NCBI RefSeq assembly: GCF_036324505.1
Contig: NC_086362.1
Location: 11,529,043 to 11,593,042 of the forward strand
From: Eleginops maclovinus
Taxonomy: Eukaryota > Chordata > Actinopteri > Perciformes > Eleginopidae
Reading direction: 5' to 3'
Length of the DNA stretch: 64,000 bases
The first letter of the stretch is position 1, and each line of letters opens with the position of its first letter. Under the pieces are notes generated by a model. That model saw only the letters and a program-made list of their open reading frames with translations. It did no database searches and was not told the origin of the DNA. Both the position numbers and the translations under genes were made by a program. Shown piece by piece: positions 1 through 10,140 of this stretch.

Positions 1-1261
1 TGGGATCACAAGCTGAATCTTTGCTTTCAGAATCAAGAGTTTCCAAAAGGCAGAAGCTTCCATCTGAGCCTGGTGAATCAATGCTTTGGCCTGTTCCTGT
101 TTTTGACCAGCAGCTTGGCTGCGGTTTTCCTGTTATGGGGGCGATCAGATCAGCTGGAATTTTGTCCCATGACGACTGGGAACCGAAACTGTCACTAAGT
201 GAGCTGGAGGTGGTTTTGCTAGCTAATTGGGATAAGGATTGCAGTTCTGGCACCAAACCACCATCAATCATCCAATCTTCCTCAGTGAACAGGGTCTCTA
301 TCCCAGCTTGCATCAGCTCAATTTTCTCTGAATCACTACATGCACTGGAGGAGGAAGTGGCAGGTTTGTAACTAACATCTCGTTTCTTGTTTTCTGTAGA
401 GGATTGTAACATTCTATCATCATCAGCCTCAGTGGTCAGACAACGCTGATGGCGTCCATTTGCTTCACGTTCATCTGCATTACTGCTGCTCGGCCTTGGA
501 GACCCTGAACTGCTCAAGGAGAAGTCCTGCCACGAGGAGCCGAGGATATCTGTGCTTCCTACAGTGGTACACATGCCAGACTTCTGAGGTGGGTGCCCAT
601 CAGATGAACTTGAACCTCTCTGTTGTGGCTCCTTTCCTTTGGGGGGTTTTCTGCAGGCCTCTGTGCCACATTCTGTGTTGAGCGTACCAATGGTGGTCCC
701 CAGTGCAGTTATACATAGCGTTACCCCATCTTTGGTCCCCTTACAGTTTGTGTTGGTTGTGTCGCACAGTGACGCATGATACTTTTGGAATCTCTGCATC
801 ACCTTGGAGAAACCTTCCAGAGTGAAATTAACTGATATATCTTTGATGTTCCTGTAGCTGTCGGGAATAAAAGACCCCTTGTCTGAATTATGGAAAGGCT
901 CCACTCGCAACAGAAGCTTGATTTGGGCGACTAGCTGCATGATTTCACCACAGACGCCATCCCTATCTTGGGGTTCTGCTTTGGAGTAATCGTAAAAATG
1001 TGCTAAAGCTTTTTGGCAAGCTTCAGTTGCCTTCGCCACAACATCCTCAGGAGTTCCAAGCCATTTGTGAGTGACAGTGAGAGAATACGCAGCCTTGAGG
1101 AACGTGTGAAGCTCCTGCTTACTGGTGACGAGCTCCCCCTCTGCTTTGGTGAGCAGGCCTATTGAAAATGCCTCTTTAGCCGACAGGAGGAAAGACTGCC
1201 TTTGAGTAGCAGGGCACTCCACTGAGAAACTGTATGATAAAAAGCAGATCCCTTGAGTTGC
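1..1261 (-). CDS. alpk1: alpk1 coding exon 9 (large linker exon, cut by the window edge)
   Basis: At least 420 codons. I checked the first roughly 550 bases inward from the left edge for stops and found none, and I read the rest by translation. The first part finishes the N-terminal domain ([34 protein letters not shown]). The rest is Ser/Thr-rich low-complexity linker, as in other ALPK1 proteins, which usually have one very large central exon. The acceptor is CTTTTTTAG at 1262-1263. Confidence 0.93.
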
Positions 1262-3884
1262 CTAAAAAAGGAAGTAAGAAAGAAGCAGAGGAATAATTAA
1301 AGCAGCTCATTTATTTATCACTCTTCAGAAAAGAAAAACTACTTTACGATTGCAACAATTGACAACTCACCACATGGGTCAACACGTAGAGTGAAGTGTA
1401 CTGGCTGTATACCACTGCCATCTTAGCTGTCTGAGCTGCAGATAGAAGACGATGACTCCTGTCCCCAAGTAAAGACTGCTCCAAAAGAACAGACAGACAC
1501 AGTTATACAAAGCCAACACTATAAAAAAACATTATAATATGAGTTAGACTTACTAAATCAATATCTGGATTAGCCCTAAAAGCATCGAAGTCCTGCTCAT
1601 TCATAGACACCAATATGTTGGCCAGTATACCGAGAGAGGTTCCAATCCCCTGCAGAGACAAAGGTTTATATCAGCGTGGATACAGTATGTGCATGTTTAC
1701 AAGTTCCAAATATGGCAACTATGATGGCGATAATGTGGTTGTGTCTGGCTCACCTTTTTATCAGGTTGAGGAAGTGCATAGTAGCCAACCAGAGAGGCCC
1801 AGATGAGCTCTGCTGCCTCCAGCCACAGGCCTGAAACAGAGCACAAATATTCTGTTGTATAACACGACAATGCAGTAGCAATATCAGAGGTTTGGCTTAT
1901 TGAAAGCTAATGTACTAACATGTATTTCTTCTCAATGAAGCAAAGCCATGTGGTTTTTTGACCAATAAAAACAATATTTTTTCAAAGTTTTCCGGGTAAT
2001 TCATGGCTTTAACCCTGAAGAGATTTCAGAATGTATTTTTCCAATACGTTGAAGACTGTAATCTCAGAAATGTTGATTTGGGAAATTATCCCTGGGCTCT
2101 ATAAGTATTATATATTTTAGTGATGATGTCCATAATATGCTTTTGTTATAAGACAGGCTTGGAAACATTATATTTTAAACATCAAATCAAAGGACTTTTA
2201 GAGGACTTTGAAGGCCCAATCCCCCGAAATTCAAGGACCAAACACTGCATATTTTTGAGACATGGAACAAGGGTACAGGACTATTAATTTTACGACAGCT
2301 TGCAGGGTAGACAGAAGCTCATATTGGATATCAGTCACTAGCGCAGGCACATGACCTTACTGTTTCTCTAAGCAGGTGTTGCATGGATGCAGCAGAACCA
2401 AGCCTAATAAATATGTGAATCAAAATGAAAAAATCAAAAGCTATTTCGAATAGTTGAGATATGAATGAAATCCTTTTTTTTTTTCCCCTCAAAACATCAC
2501 ACATGTTCAAGCATTTTAAAGCCCTAAAGGATCCATGATTCATGACATCAGTATTAAAGGAGAGGGACTGAACTTTATTCCTTTATCCAAGAAAAAAACC
2601 TTACCTAGCTTTTGCAAAATCATTCCCCGCACTTGAACACTCACGGCCTGCACAAGAGCCCTGTCACTTTCGCAGTGGTACACCCAACAACCTATAAAAA
2701 AAAATCCCTTTTATAAGCATGTAAAAACGACATAATGCATTACTCGAGGCAGTTAAAATACAAAGCACGTACCTGTGGCCCCACTGTTGTTAATCAGACT
2801 GCTCAGAATGAATTCTGCCTTCTGTAGTTTGCCTTTAGGGAAGATGATTGTCACGTTATTATGATCTGTATAACACATCCAAACGCTTTTTCACATTTAT
2901 CTCAACATTCAGCATTTTTACCAGAGTTAACGTAGACTCTGGCCTGTCGTATGACCAGTTGTGGGGCCACAGGGGTGTCAGGGTGGCGTCTGTGAAGCAG
3001 CTTGGTGATCTTCAGGAGTCGACTTGACTCGTCTGTCCAGTAGAGGAAGCGGTCGACTAAGAAGACAACCGATAGTGCCGTGCAGGCCTCCTGAGCCACG
3101 ATGGAAGCCTTGAGAACAGCCTGGCAACACAGCAAAGATATCAAGAGAATATTCTTCCAGTAACACCACATAAAAAATATTGCTTAGCTGTGTCATTTTT
3201 ACCAGCAGCTGCGTTAGGTGATTGCTGATGAGGTCACTGAGGTTAGTCTTGTCATCGGCACTGACTGACAGCTTGTATTGCCACTTCTCCGGAACAAAGG
3301 GCCATTTAATTTCCATTGCATCCTGCAGGAGAGAGGCCAGTTCTGCACACAGCAAGTCTACATGAAAGAAGTGGGATTTCATAAATCCAAATAAAATGGT
3401 GTTGCAATGCTAAGATTACCTTGCTTTAAGTTTTTGAAACTCAAGGTATAAATAAAATAGACAAGGCACATTTTTTTGCATTAGGAATTCATGTATTTTT
3501 GTTACTTTTCTGTTCTTCCTTTGGTAGAATTATGTTATAGAAGGAGGTTTTATTTAGCATTGTACTGCCCAAGCTCGGGCTATTGAAAGCATTAGCTAAA
3601 CAAAAAGGAAATTCCCTCAAATGCATGTCAACTCAACATGGGATTTCATTGTCAACACAAACCATATGCTGTGTGTTTGTAAATGTAATTCCACCACCAA
3701 ATCTCCTCACCCAAATCCCAATCTGATTTCCTTCCAAACCCAAATACAAAATGAACATAGCACCATCTTGTGTCTGACCTCTGCAGAGACAGTAGTCCAG
3801 CCTCTCTGCCTCAGTGGGCTGGGTGGACAGTCCAGCTGCTCTGAGGCAATCCTCCAGGAAATCCCCCACTTCCTGGCTGTCCAT
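1..3884 (-). CDS. alpk1: alpk1, alpha-protein kinase 1 (5' part, runs off the left edge)
   Basis: Nine coding exons on the minus strand (3779-3884, 3203-3357, 2922-3120, 2773-2832, 2605-2691, 1754-1830, 1554-1649, 1371-1475, 1-1261) join in frame to 715 residues. The product matches the N-terminal half of ALPK1, for example [30 protein letters not shown] and ALPQPDKK. In the known family this all-helical domain binds bacterial ADP-heptose in the cytosol and activates the C-terminal alpha-kinase, which phosphorylates TIFA and leads to TRAF6/NF-kB signalling. Residues corresponding to the human pocket are present: F56, Q62, R111, R145, R148, D226 and K228. From about residue 380 the protein is serine-rich, low-complexity linker. 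The human protein is about 1240 residues, so roughly the last 500, including the kinase, lie outside the window. The ATG at 3884 is chosen because it opens the exon's frame and aligns with the human start. Introns are compact (78-773 bp). The family call is very secure. Confidence 0.95.
1371..1475 (-). CDS. alpk1: alpk1 coding exon 8
   Basis: Thirty-five codons, residues 261-295, including [16 protein letters not shown] and [11 protein letters not shown]290 sits where human has pocket residue F295. The acceptor is TTGGAGCAG and the donor is G|GTGAGT. Confidence 0.92.
1554..1649 (-). CDS. alpk1: alpk1 coding exon 7
   Basis: Thirty-two codons, residues 229-260, starting [16 protein letters not shown]. 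Human has GLSTSLGILADIFVSM. The acceptor is TCTCTGCAGG, offset by one G for frame, and the donor is A|GTAAGT. Confidence 0.93.
1754..1830 (-). CDS. alpk1: alpk1 coding exon 6
   Basis: Residues 203-228, containing [22 protein letters not shown] up to split boundaries. D226 and K228 correspond to human pocket residues D231 and K233. The acceptor is TGTTTCAG and the donor is G|GTGAGC. Confidence 0.95.
2605..2691 (-). CDS. alpk1: alpk1 coding exon 5
   Basis: Encodes [18 protein letters not shown] and on to ILQKL, matching human WLYRNESDKVLVQSVCI and ILQKL. The acceptor is TTTTATAG and the donor is G|GTAAGG. Confidence 0.93.
2773..2832 (-). CDS. alpk1: alpk1 coding exon 4
   Basis: A 60-base exon encoding [19 protein letters not shown], matching human KLLKAEYILSSLISNNGAT. 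The acceptor is CCCTAAAG and the donor is G|GTACGT. Confidence 0.93.
2922..3120 (-). CDS. alpk1: alpk1 coding exon 3
   Basis: Residues 88-153 plus one base. It contains [10 protein letters not shown] (R111) and [11 protein letters not shown] (R145, R148), matching human R116, R150 and R153. The acceptor is TTGCCAG and the donor is G|GTAAAAA. Confidence 0.95.
3203..3357 (-). CDS. alpk1: alpk1 coding exon 2
   Basis: Residues 36-87. It holds the highly conserved [11 protein letters not shown] and DDKTNL segments. F56 and Q62 correspond to human F61 and Q67 of the ADP-heptose pocket. The acceptor is TTTCATGTAG and the donor is G|GTAAAA. Confidence 0.94.
3779..3884 (-). CDS. alpk1: alpk1 coding exon 1
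   Basis: It begins with ATG at 3884-3882 and encodes [18 protein letters not shown] and on to residue 35 plus one base. The donor is G|GTCAGA. Alignment to the human N-terminus (QKVVAVLLQECKQVL) is weak but in register. Confidence 0.85.
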
Positions 3885-3992
3885 TATGGAAAACAGATGA
3901 ATTGGATGAAAGGATTTCCTCCTTTCTTAGTCTCCTCAACCTGGTTCCCGTATTTGATTAAAGAAGAGTGATCCTCTGGAATAACCCGACTG
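3885..3992 (-). other. alpk1: alpk1 5' UTR part of first coding exon (candidate)
   Basis: Upstream of the ATG the minus strand has a good acceptor, a pyrimidine tract followed by CACAG ending at 3993. The start codon probably therefore lies in an internal exon with a 108-base leader. The upstream non-coding exon was not located with certainty. Confidence 0.45.
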
Positions 3993-4063
3993 CTGTGGGA
4001 AAGAATTGCACCATCAGTTCTGTTTGTACTTTACAAAACAAGAAAGATTCAACACGATGAATA

Positions 4064-4265
4064 CAGAGGTGGGAAGTAACAAAGTACATTCACTCAAATA
4101 CTGGTCTAAAGTACAATTTTGAGATACTTGTATTTACTTGAGTATTTCCATTTTATGCTACATTGTACTTCTACTCTACTACAACTTAGAGGTAAATGGT
4201 GTACTTTTACTCCACTCCATTAATACCTTTTACTTGTAAAGAGGACTTCTAGACTTTGTTACTTC
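4064..4265. repeat. Miniature hAT-like element, 'aagtact' family, copy 1
   Basis: It starts with CAGAGGTGGGAAG, a hAT-type terminal motif. It continues with the repeated AAGTAC/ACTTG/GTACTTTTACT words that also fill the copies near 8.8-9.7 kb and 33.8-34.2 kb. The right end is indistinct and the copy looks truncated. It has no coding capacity. Confidence 0.6.
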
Positions 4266-5699
4266 TACTTTTAGTCATGTACAACATATGAGTATCCATC
4301 CAGTAATCCATCATACAATAAATTCGTAATAATTGTAAATCACAAAAAATCAAATTCCTGTTTCTGTCTACATGTATGTCCCCAATTTTAAATCCATATG
4401 ATGTCTTACAATGTATGTTGACGAGGTTTTAGTATTCCCTTTAAAACAATATGAACAAAAAAAATGACATACTTTCAGTTTTACTTTCGGAGTATTATGA
4501 TCATGTGCAAACATTTGTAAAGGTTAGATTACAAATGTAAACGTACTCTCAGTGCACATTGAAACTAAAGTGAGCATAAAGACAACTCAGTCTAATGTTG
4601 TTAAAGGATGTTATGACAAACACATACTGGTTCTTTCACATTGAAAAAACAAATTGCAAACATAACAGAAGAGGACCTTATTGCTGTTTTTTCGTCATAT
4701 TTCAAATCATTCTTTCCCTTGAGTTAAATTTTAAGCTTAATCTTGTACTATGATACATTTTCACAAGCAATAATTAAACAGTAGGCTACCGACCAAACGT
4801 CTGTGTTGTCCTCTTCTTCCTGGAAGGGCAGTACCACATGGTGCTGCCTTCAATGCTATGGGAAATATAGCAATTCTAATAACAGAGAGCATGTTGCACA
4901 TGTCCTTGCACTATTTTACAAAAATCAGTATTCCAGTCGTTATCGATTGAACAATTGTATGGTTTGCCATTTTAAAAACACACTCTAGAGTCTATGTTTA
5001 GGATCTTCACCAATGTAATCCTGCATGACATGAACGCAACATGTGCCGTTATAAAGGAATCGAATGCCTCCTGAAGCAACAGGTAAATCCATAAACGATT
5101 TATCTCGGGAAATTGTTTTTTATGACTGTAAGGTACAACAACATGTATGGGAATAAGTATTTTCTAACAGATAAAAATAATATTTTTTATAAAAAATGTT
5201 TTTAAAAGTATTTATTGTTTCCTTTGTTTGCCTATATATACTTGAACCTATGTATTCATTTAGTTTGAACCACTACTGACCATTGTAATTACTTCATTGG
5301 TAATTGATTTGGAAAAAGCAGTAGCCTTTTGTAGGGCTATGTAATAATAAACAAGTATTACATATGGATCATTATTGATCCACTTAACCCCAAAACAGAT
5401 TGGGTGCTTGTGTTTTCTATACTTGCCATGTAGTGCAATAAAAACATGTATTAATCACTATTCTACCACTGCAGCAGCTGCCTGTCTCTTGTTTACTTAA
5501 ATACAATCCAGCCAAATGCACGTCAACACCCGATAAATGGTTTTAAATGAAGGCCTATGGTTGTGAAGACAGCACATCTGGAAGTGGAGGCATGTAAACG
5601 GTGGAAAAGACGCATTGGTATCGCCAACAGAATGATGGATCATTATGGTGTGTAATGATGCAGCTCATACACAACAAGCATGTGCAGACTCTGGTGTTG
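4266..5699. other. Intergenic AT-rich DNA between alpk1 and the candidate promoter
   Basis: Apart from AT-rich sequence and short A/T runs, I see no gene, tRNA or clear repeat here. Confidence 0.5.
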
Positions 5700-6161
5700 C
5701 TGTGCTACTACCAATAGGCGGGACTGTGGCTCTGCAGTGAGTGTGATCGCTGCACAGCTGGATGCACGAGCAGAAGGCTGGCACGCTGTCCAGCTGCGAC
5801 CAGATGACTGAGCTCAGCTGCTTCTGAGGCACCAACACACATCACGTCCATAACTTGTTTCCGAGCGTGCCGGGAGATGACTCGTGTGCACTGTAGGATT
5901 AATGTAGCGTAACAATACCCGCAGAGCCAATCCAGAAAACTCCGGAGAGGGATCCGTGTGCATCTCTTCAGATGACTTTTGTTTTTGTTTCGATCCTCCG
6001 CGTGTCTCTCCCCAGGACTTGGTGTTCCCAATCCGCAGCCAAACAGACGTTTTGAGTTCGGTTGGTGCTGGTGATGTAACGCTTTTCATCTCACTAGACA
6101 ACTGTCAGCCTATCACTGCCGCCTTCCTCTCACAGAGCATGGGACGCTTCAAACTCTAGAG
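5700..6161. promoter_or_regulatory. CpG-richer candidate promoter, possibly bidirectional, between alpk1 and rasgrp2
   Basis: CpG dinucleotides are visibly denser here than in the flanks. A CCAAT box runs directly into a GC box (CCAATAGGCGGG at 5711-5722). The stretch lies between two genes that point away from each other and ends in a consensus splice donor on the plus strand. Promoter function is inferred from composition and position only. Confidence 0.45.
5960..6161 (+). other. rasgrp2: Candidate non-coding first exon of rasgrp2
   Basis: The stretch ends at 6161 in G|GTAAGAA, a near-perfect donor, downstream of CCAAT and GC boxes. The rasgrp2 start-codon exon has its own acceptor at 15707, so at least one upstream untranslated exon is required. 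If this is it, intron 1 is about 9.5 kb. A short upstream ORF (MGRFKL, stop at 6156-6158) lies just before the donor. The exon start is unknown. Confidence 0.4.
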
Positions 6162-6919
6162 GTAAGAAATGTGGCTGAACGTGCATGTTGGTTGACTGAG
6201 GCAACGTGGAGACATTTTACGCATGACTGGATCCAGATGTCTTTCTTCCTTCTTATTGCTTAACAAAATAAACTTGCCACATTGAAATGTGTTTTTCAGT
6301 CTTTGATCACCTGGCTACATCCGTTTGAATCTGTGCTGTTGTTTTGCAACAGTATGACATTGTGCATGAATTGTCTTCTTGCAACATCAGCCACAGCAAT
6401 ATGAGGATTTCATGTTGACTCATTAGGGAGTCATGGATAAGTTTTCAACTTTACTACAAGTATGAACGAGAGCTTTGAGTACTTTTTTCAGACAAAGACA
6501 TCCCACAGCAGTCAATTATATTGTGTAGTTAAGCTGATTGAAATAACAGGTCAGGAGGAGCAGAGTAGAGGATGGAGGAACGCCTATTTCTAAAATTAGA
6601 TAGAGGGAGAGGCAGGGTCTTCATCCTACTTCGACTGGGGTGAGAATGATGGTAAACAAAAGTCTGTTGGAATGCAAATGTTTTTTGCATTTGCGAAGAG
6701 GAAGTAGATAGCTGGTTGAGTTATCCGTCAAATGGCAAACTTTCAAGACCCAGCTAATAACCATTACACACCAACACCTTTGTGCTAATGAGATATCACC
6801 CTGAGTGAAAAATAACTTTGTAGGCCCCATCCCATCTCTTTGTGAGCCAGCCTCGACTGCTAATTTAAACAAGTGATAGGTCAGACTTCATCCAGCCTCC
6901 TCATTACCTGTTCCACACA

Positions 6920-7003
6920 GCTGCTTGACAGCAGTGACTGAAAGTGATCTTCTCCCACTGCCCTCTGGATAAATAAAGCTTCTTGAATCTTGAATCTTGA
7001 AGC
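6920..7003 (+). repeat. LINE 3' tail remnant
   Basis: Ends in AATAAAGCTTCTTGAAT followed by tandem TTGAATC units. This closely resembles the AATAAAACCTTGAA tail of the LINE ending at about 54275, and suggests a 5'-truncated copy of the same general family. Confidence 0.5.
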
Positions 7004-7795
7004 AGCAGGGATTAGGAGGCATCTTTGACTGCCCGGGCTGCTTATTACTTGTTTTGCTATGTCTTCACTTATCCTTCACCCTGGCCTTCATCCTCCACTC
7101 ATGTTTTGATTCGGAGCGGCGGGACTTTACTTGTAATCTGAGACTGGCTCCCTCTCTGGACATCTGGGAGTTTTAGCAGCTGTAGTTTTGTCACATCCTT
7201 TTAAGAGGTAGAAAATGTGGTTGATTTGGGTGCTGCTGCATGTTGTTGATTAACCGCTCCTATTTTGAATGTTGGACAAGCTGGTCTTTGTGTGCACTTC
7301 TACATAGAGATCAGCATCTGATTCACAGAATGCAAATGAGGCAGCTACCAATACAGCCATCATATATGACGGACTGTCCCTACAGCACAAATCAATGAAA
7401 CAATTTGTACAAAGTCCATTTCATCAGACCAGGGCTTATTTGATCAGCGTTTGCCTCAAAATAACCCGTTGCCTATGATGTCACACAGTGAAGTGGTATT
7501 TCAATTGTAAAGATGTGGCGCTTTAGAAAAAGAAAGGATTTCATGGATTAAAAGCGCCTTCAGCATAGTGGTAAAATCAAATAGAAGAGATTAAAAAAAG
7601 ATCCCCTGCATCTCTATTTCTCCTTTCTCTCCTCTTCTGCCGCAGTGCTATTACTTCAGGCCTCTGGAGCGACCACCCTTGATATTTAACATTACTTCCA
7701 GCCACCTCAACTTGCAGCATCATAAAAGCTCAACATAATTGGATCCATTGTGCATGGCTGCTGCTTTATGCCAAACAACCAGCAGCAACAAATCT

Positions 7796-7850
7796 GGGAG
7801 GAGGAGGAGGAGGAGGAGGAGGAGGAGGAGGAGGAGGAGGAGGAGGAGAG
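7796..7850 (+). repeat. (GAG)n trinucleotide microsatellite
   Basis: About 55 bases of pure GAG/GGA purine repeat. The poly-Arg and poly-Ser ORFs across it are artefacts of the repeat. Confidence 0.95.
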
Positions 7851-8807
7851 GGAAGGAACAAAACGTAAGCAGACAAGGGGGATATAGTGAGGATGAGGGA
7901 AACAAAACACAATCAACACAAGAAAAAAAAAAAAAGGGGCAGACACCTGTGCCGGATGTTGGCCATCATTCAGGTGTACGGTCCAGTGCACTCTCTGCCT
8001 CTGTCCACTGCCTTCCTTATCTCACTTTTCCTCAGCTCATCCTATCTATTCCATCACAGTCAATGTGCTGCATCCTGATTACCTGTATCAACCTTTCTCC
8101 TTTACCTGCATGCAAACCAAACACATTCTGTAGTTATAATAACGGTTATGTAGGGCAAGTGACATCATCGGCATCTAAAATTTCATGTTTTTTTTCAAAG
8201 TAGTTGTTGGAAGTGTTGTTTATACTAATTTAAAAATACCAGAAAAGATCATTTTAAGACACGTAGGATATTCAGAGCTGGAATTAAATTGAGTTGGACT
8301 CCCACTAACTTGGCAGGACAGCAGAGATTGTAAAACGAAATGATCTTATTGTGAGTGGATGTGACATATCTTAATGCCAACAGGGTCACTTTTAAATGTT
8401 CCCCCGAATGCCTCAGTCCATGAAAATAGTAGTCTTTACTCTTCATCTGTCCCTCTGGGATCTTTTTGTTTCTCCGTCACCTCTTAAGCTCCCATGAAAG
8501 GGCACATACCCTGTAAAATGTCAGCATGTCATTGCACTCTGCTCTCCTCACCTTTAAAGGCATGGTTCTAATGCAAAAGAGCGAGTCTGCAGCAGAAGAG
8601 AGGGAGACACAGGAGGGGAAGTTAGCTGTTGAGGGAAAGTGTTGGACCTGAAGAGCTATAAATCACGCTGTGGCTGGAATTAAATCAGTCAGGGGGGAAC
8701 ACAGTAGTTCATGAGCCTGGTGGAGGGGTGGATCGAAACTCACAGGCTGCGGTATTTAAGATGGTGCAGTACTAACTAAAGGTAGTGAATTAGCAGTGAT
8801 GGATAAT

Positions 8808-9665
8808 GTTCCAGCAGTTTTAGCACTTGAGTAAAAGTAGAAGTACCATAGTGTAGGAATACTCTGTTACAAGTAAAAGTCCTGCATTGCAAATGCTTCT
8901 CAAGTAAAAGTACAAAAGTAATAGCATCAAAATATTAGTTCTCACTATGCAGATTGGTGTATTTTAAGGTGTTTTGATTCTAGTTATTTATGTTTTAATG
9001 TGTTTATCAAAGCTGGAAAAGGTGCAGCTAGTTTTCATTCATTGTTCGTACTCCAATAAGTGCTTTGTGTTGAGGTGGTGGAGTGAATGACTTGTGGTTC
9101 CTCCTCAGGCAACAATTTTAGTTTGACAGAGTTTGCAATAAATGTTTGTGTGGTCCATGTCAGATTTTTTTTTTAAATCCCCAAAAACTCCAAACGACAG
9201 ACACTGCTCCCTTCTTCTGCACAAGTCCTTCTTGTGTGTCATATCTCCATCCCAGTCTCATTTTCTTCAGTGTCCATTTATACATTGAGCTTCACATGTT
9301 ATACTACTGTGCTTCGCGCTGTACGCCACTTTTTCAACGGTATTGTGGTATATGAAAAATTGATATCATATGGTATAAAGTTCACGGTATGAAATGTTAT
9401 ACCGTCCAGCATTACTTCAGGTTAGTTTGTGGCTTGACTCTAGATGTGATTTAAGTCTTATTTAAGTTCTGATCATATTTCATATTATGTAACTGAAGGT
9501 ATACAATGCAAGTAGTGAAGGAAAAATACACAATTTACCTTTGAATTGTAGTGGGATATAAGTACAAAGTAGCCTACATTTAAATACTCATGTAAAGTAC
9601 AAGTATCTCGAAATGTTACATAAGTATAGGTTTTGAGTAAATGCACTTATTTACTTTACACCCCT
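8808..9665. repeat. Miniature hAT-like element, 'aagtact' family, copy 2 (split)
   Basis: The left part (8808-8990) has CTTGAGTAAAAGTAGAAGT and CAAGTAAAAGTAC words. The right part (about 9570-9665) has GTAAAGTACAAGTATC and GAGTAAATGCACTTA. Unrelated sequence sits between them, including a palindromic GGTATAAAGTTCACGGTATG-type piece at 9370-9410. This suggests one copy interrupted by a later insertion. The ends are diverged. Confidence 0.5.
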
Positions 9666-10008
9666 GCTTGTTTCATTCTGTGCTGCATGTGTCAGGCGTG
9701 CCTCACTTTCAGAAACAGAAGTATTTGTATGACACCAGTGGAATACCGCACCTGCTTTTCAAAGAACGCATTAATTTCCTTACTTTTTTGTTTTCACACA
9801 GTTTGCAGTTTGTAATCTCTCACGCTCTTTATCTGAATGTGCAGAATGAATGGTATACTTCGAAGGCAGGAAATTGTGGGGTGTGTGGTCTGCTCAGGGA
9901 TGCAGGCTGTTTTAGGGAGGAATACATAAACAGGAACTAGCCAGGGCTAACGCTGTTTAAATAAGCCTGCAGGGGTAATGAGGAGGCTGGCTGGGTGAAA
10001 CTCCTGGT

Positions 10009-10140
<132 letters not shown>

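Noticed and set aside
21..681. Plus-strand ORFs at 21-371 and 460-681
   Set aside because: Shadows of the minus-strand alpk1 linker exon, which has clear family similarity.
7707..8203. Poly-Ser, poly-Leu and poly-Arg ORFs around 7.8 kb
   Set aside because: Artefacts of the (GAG)n microsatellite; all frames stay open because the unit has no stop.
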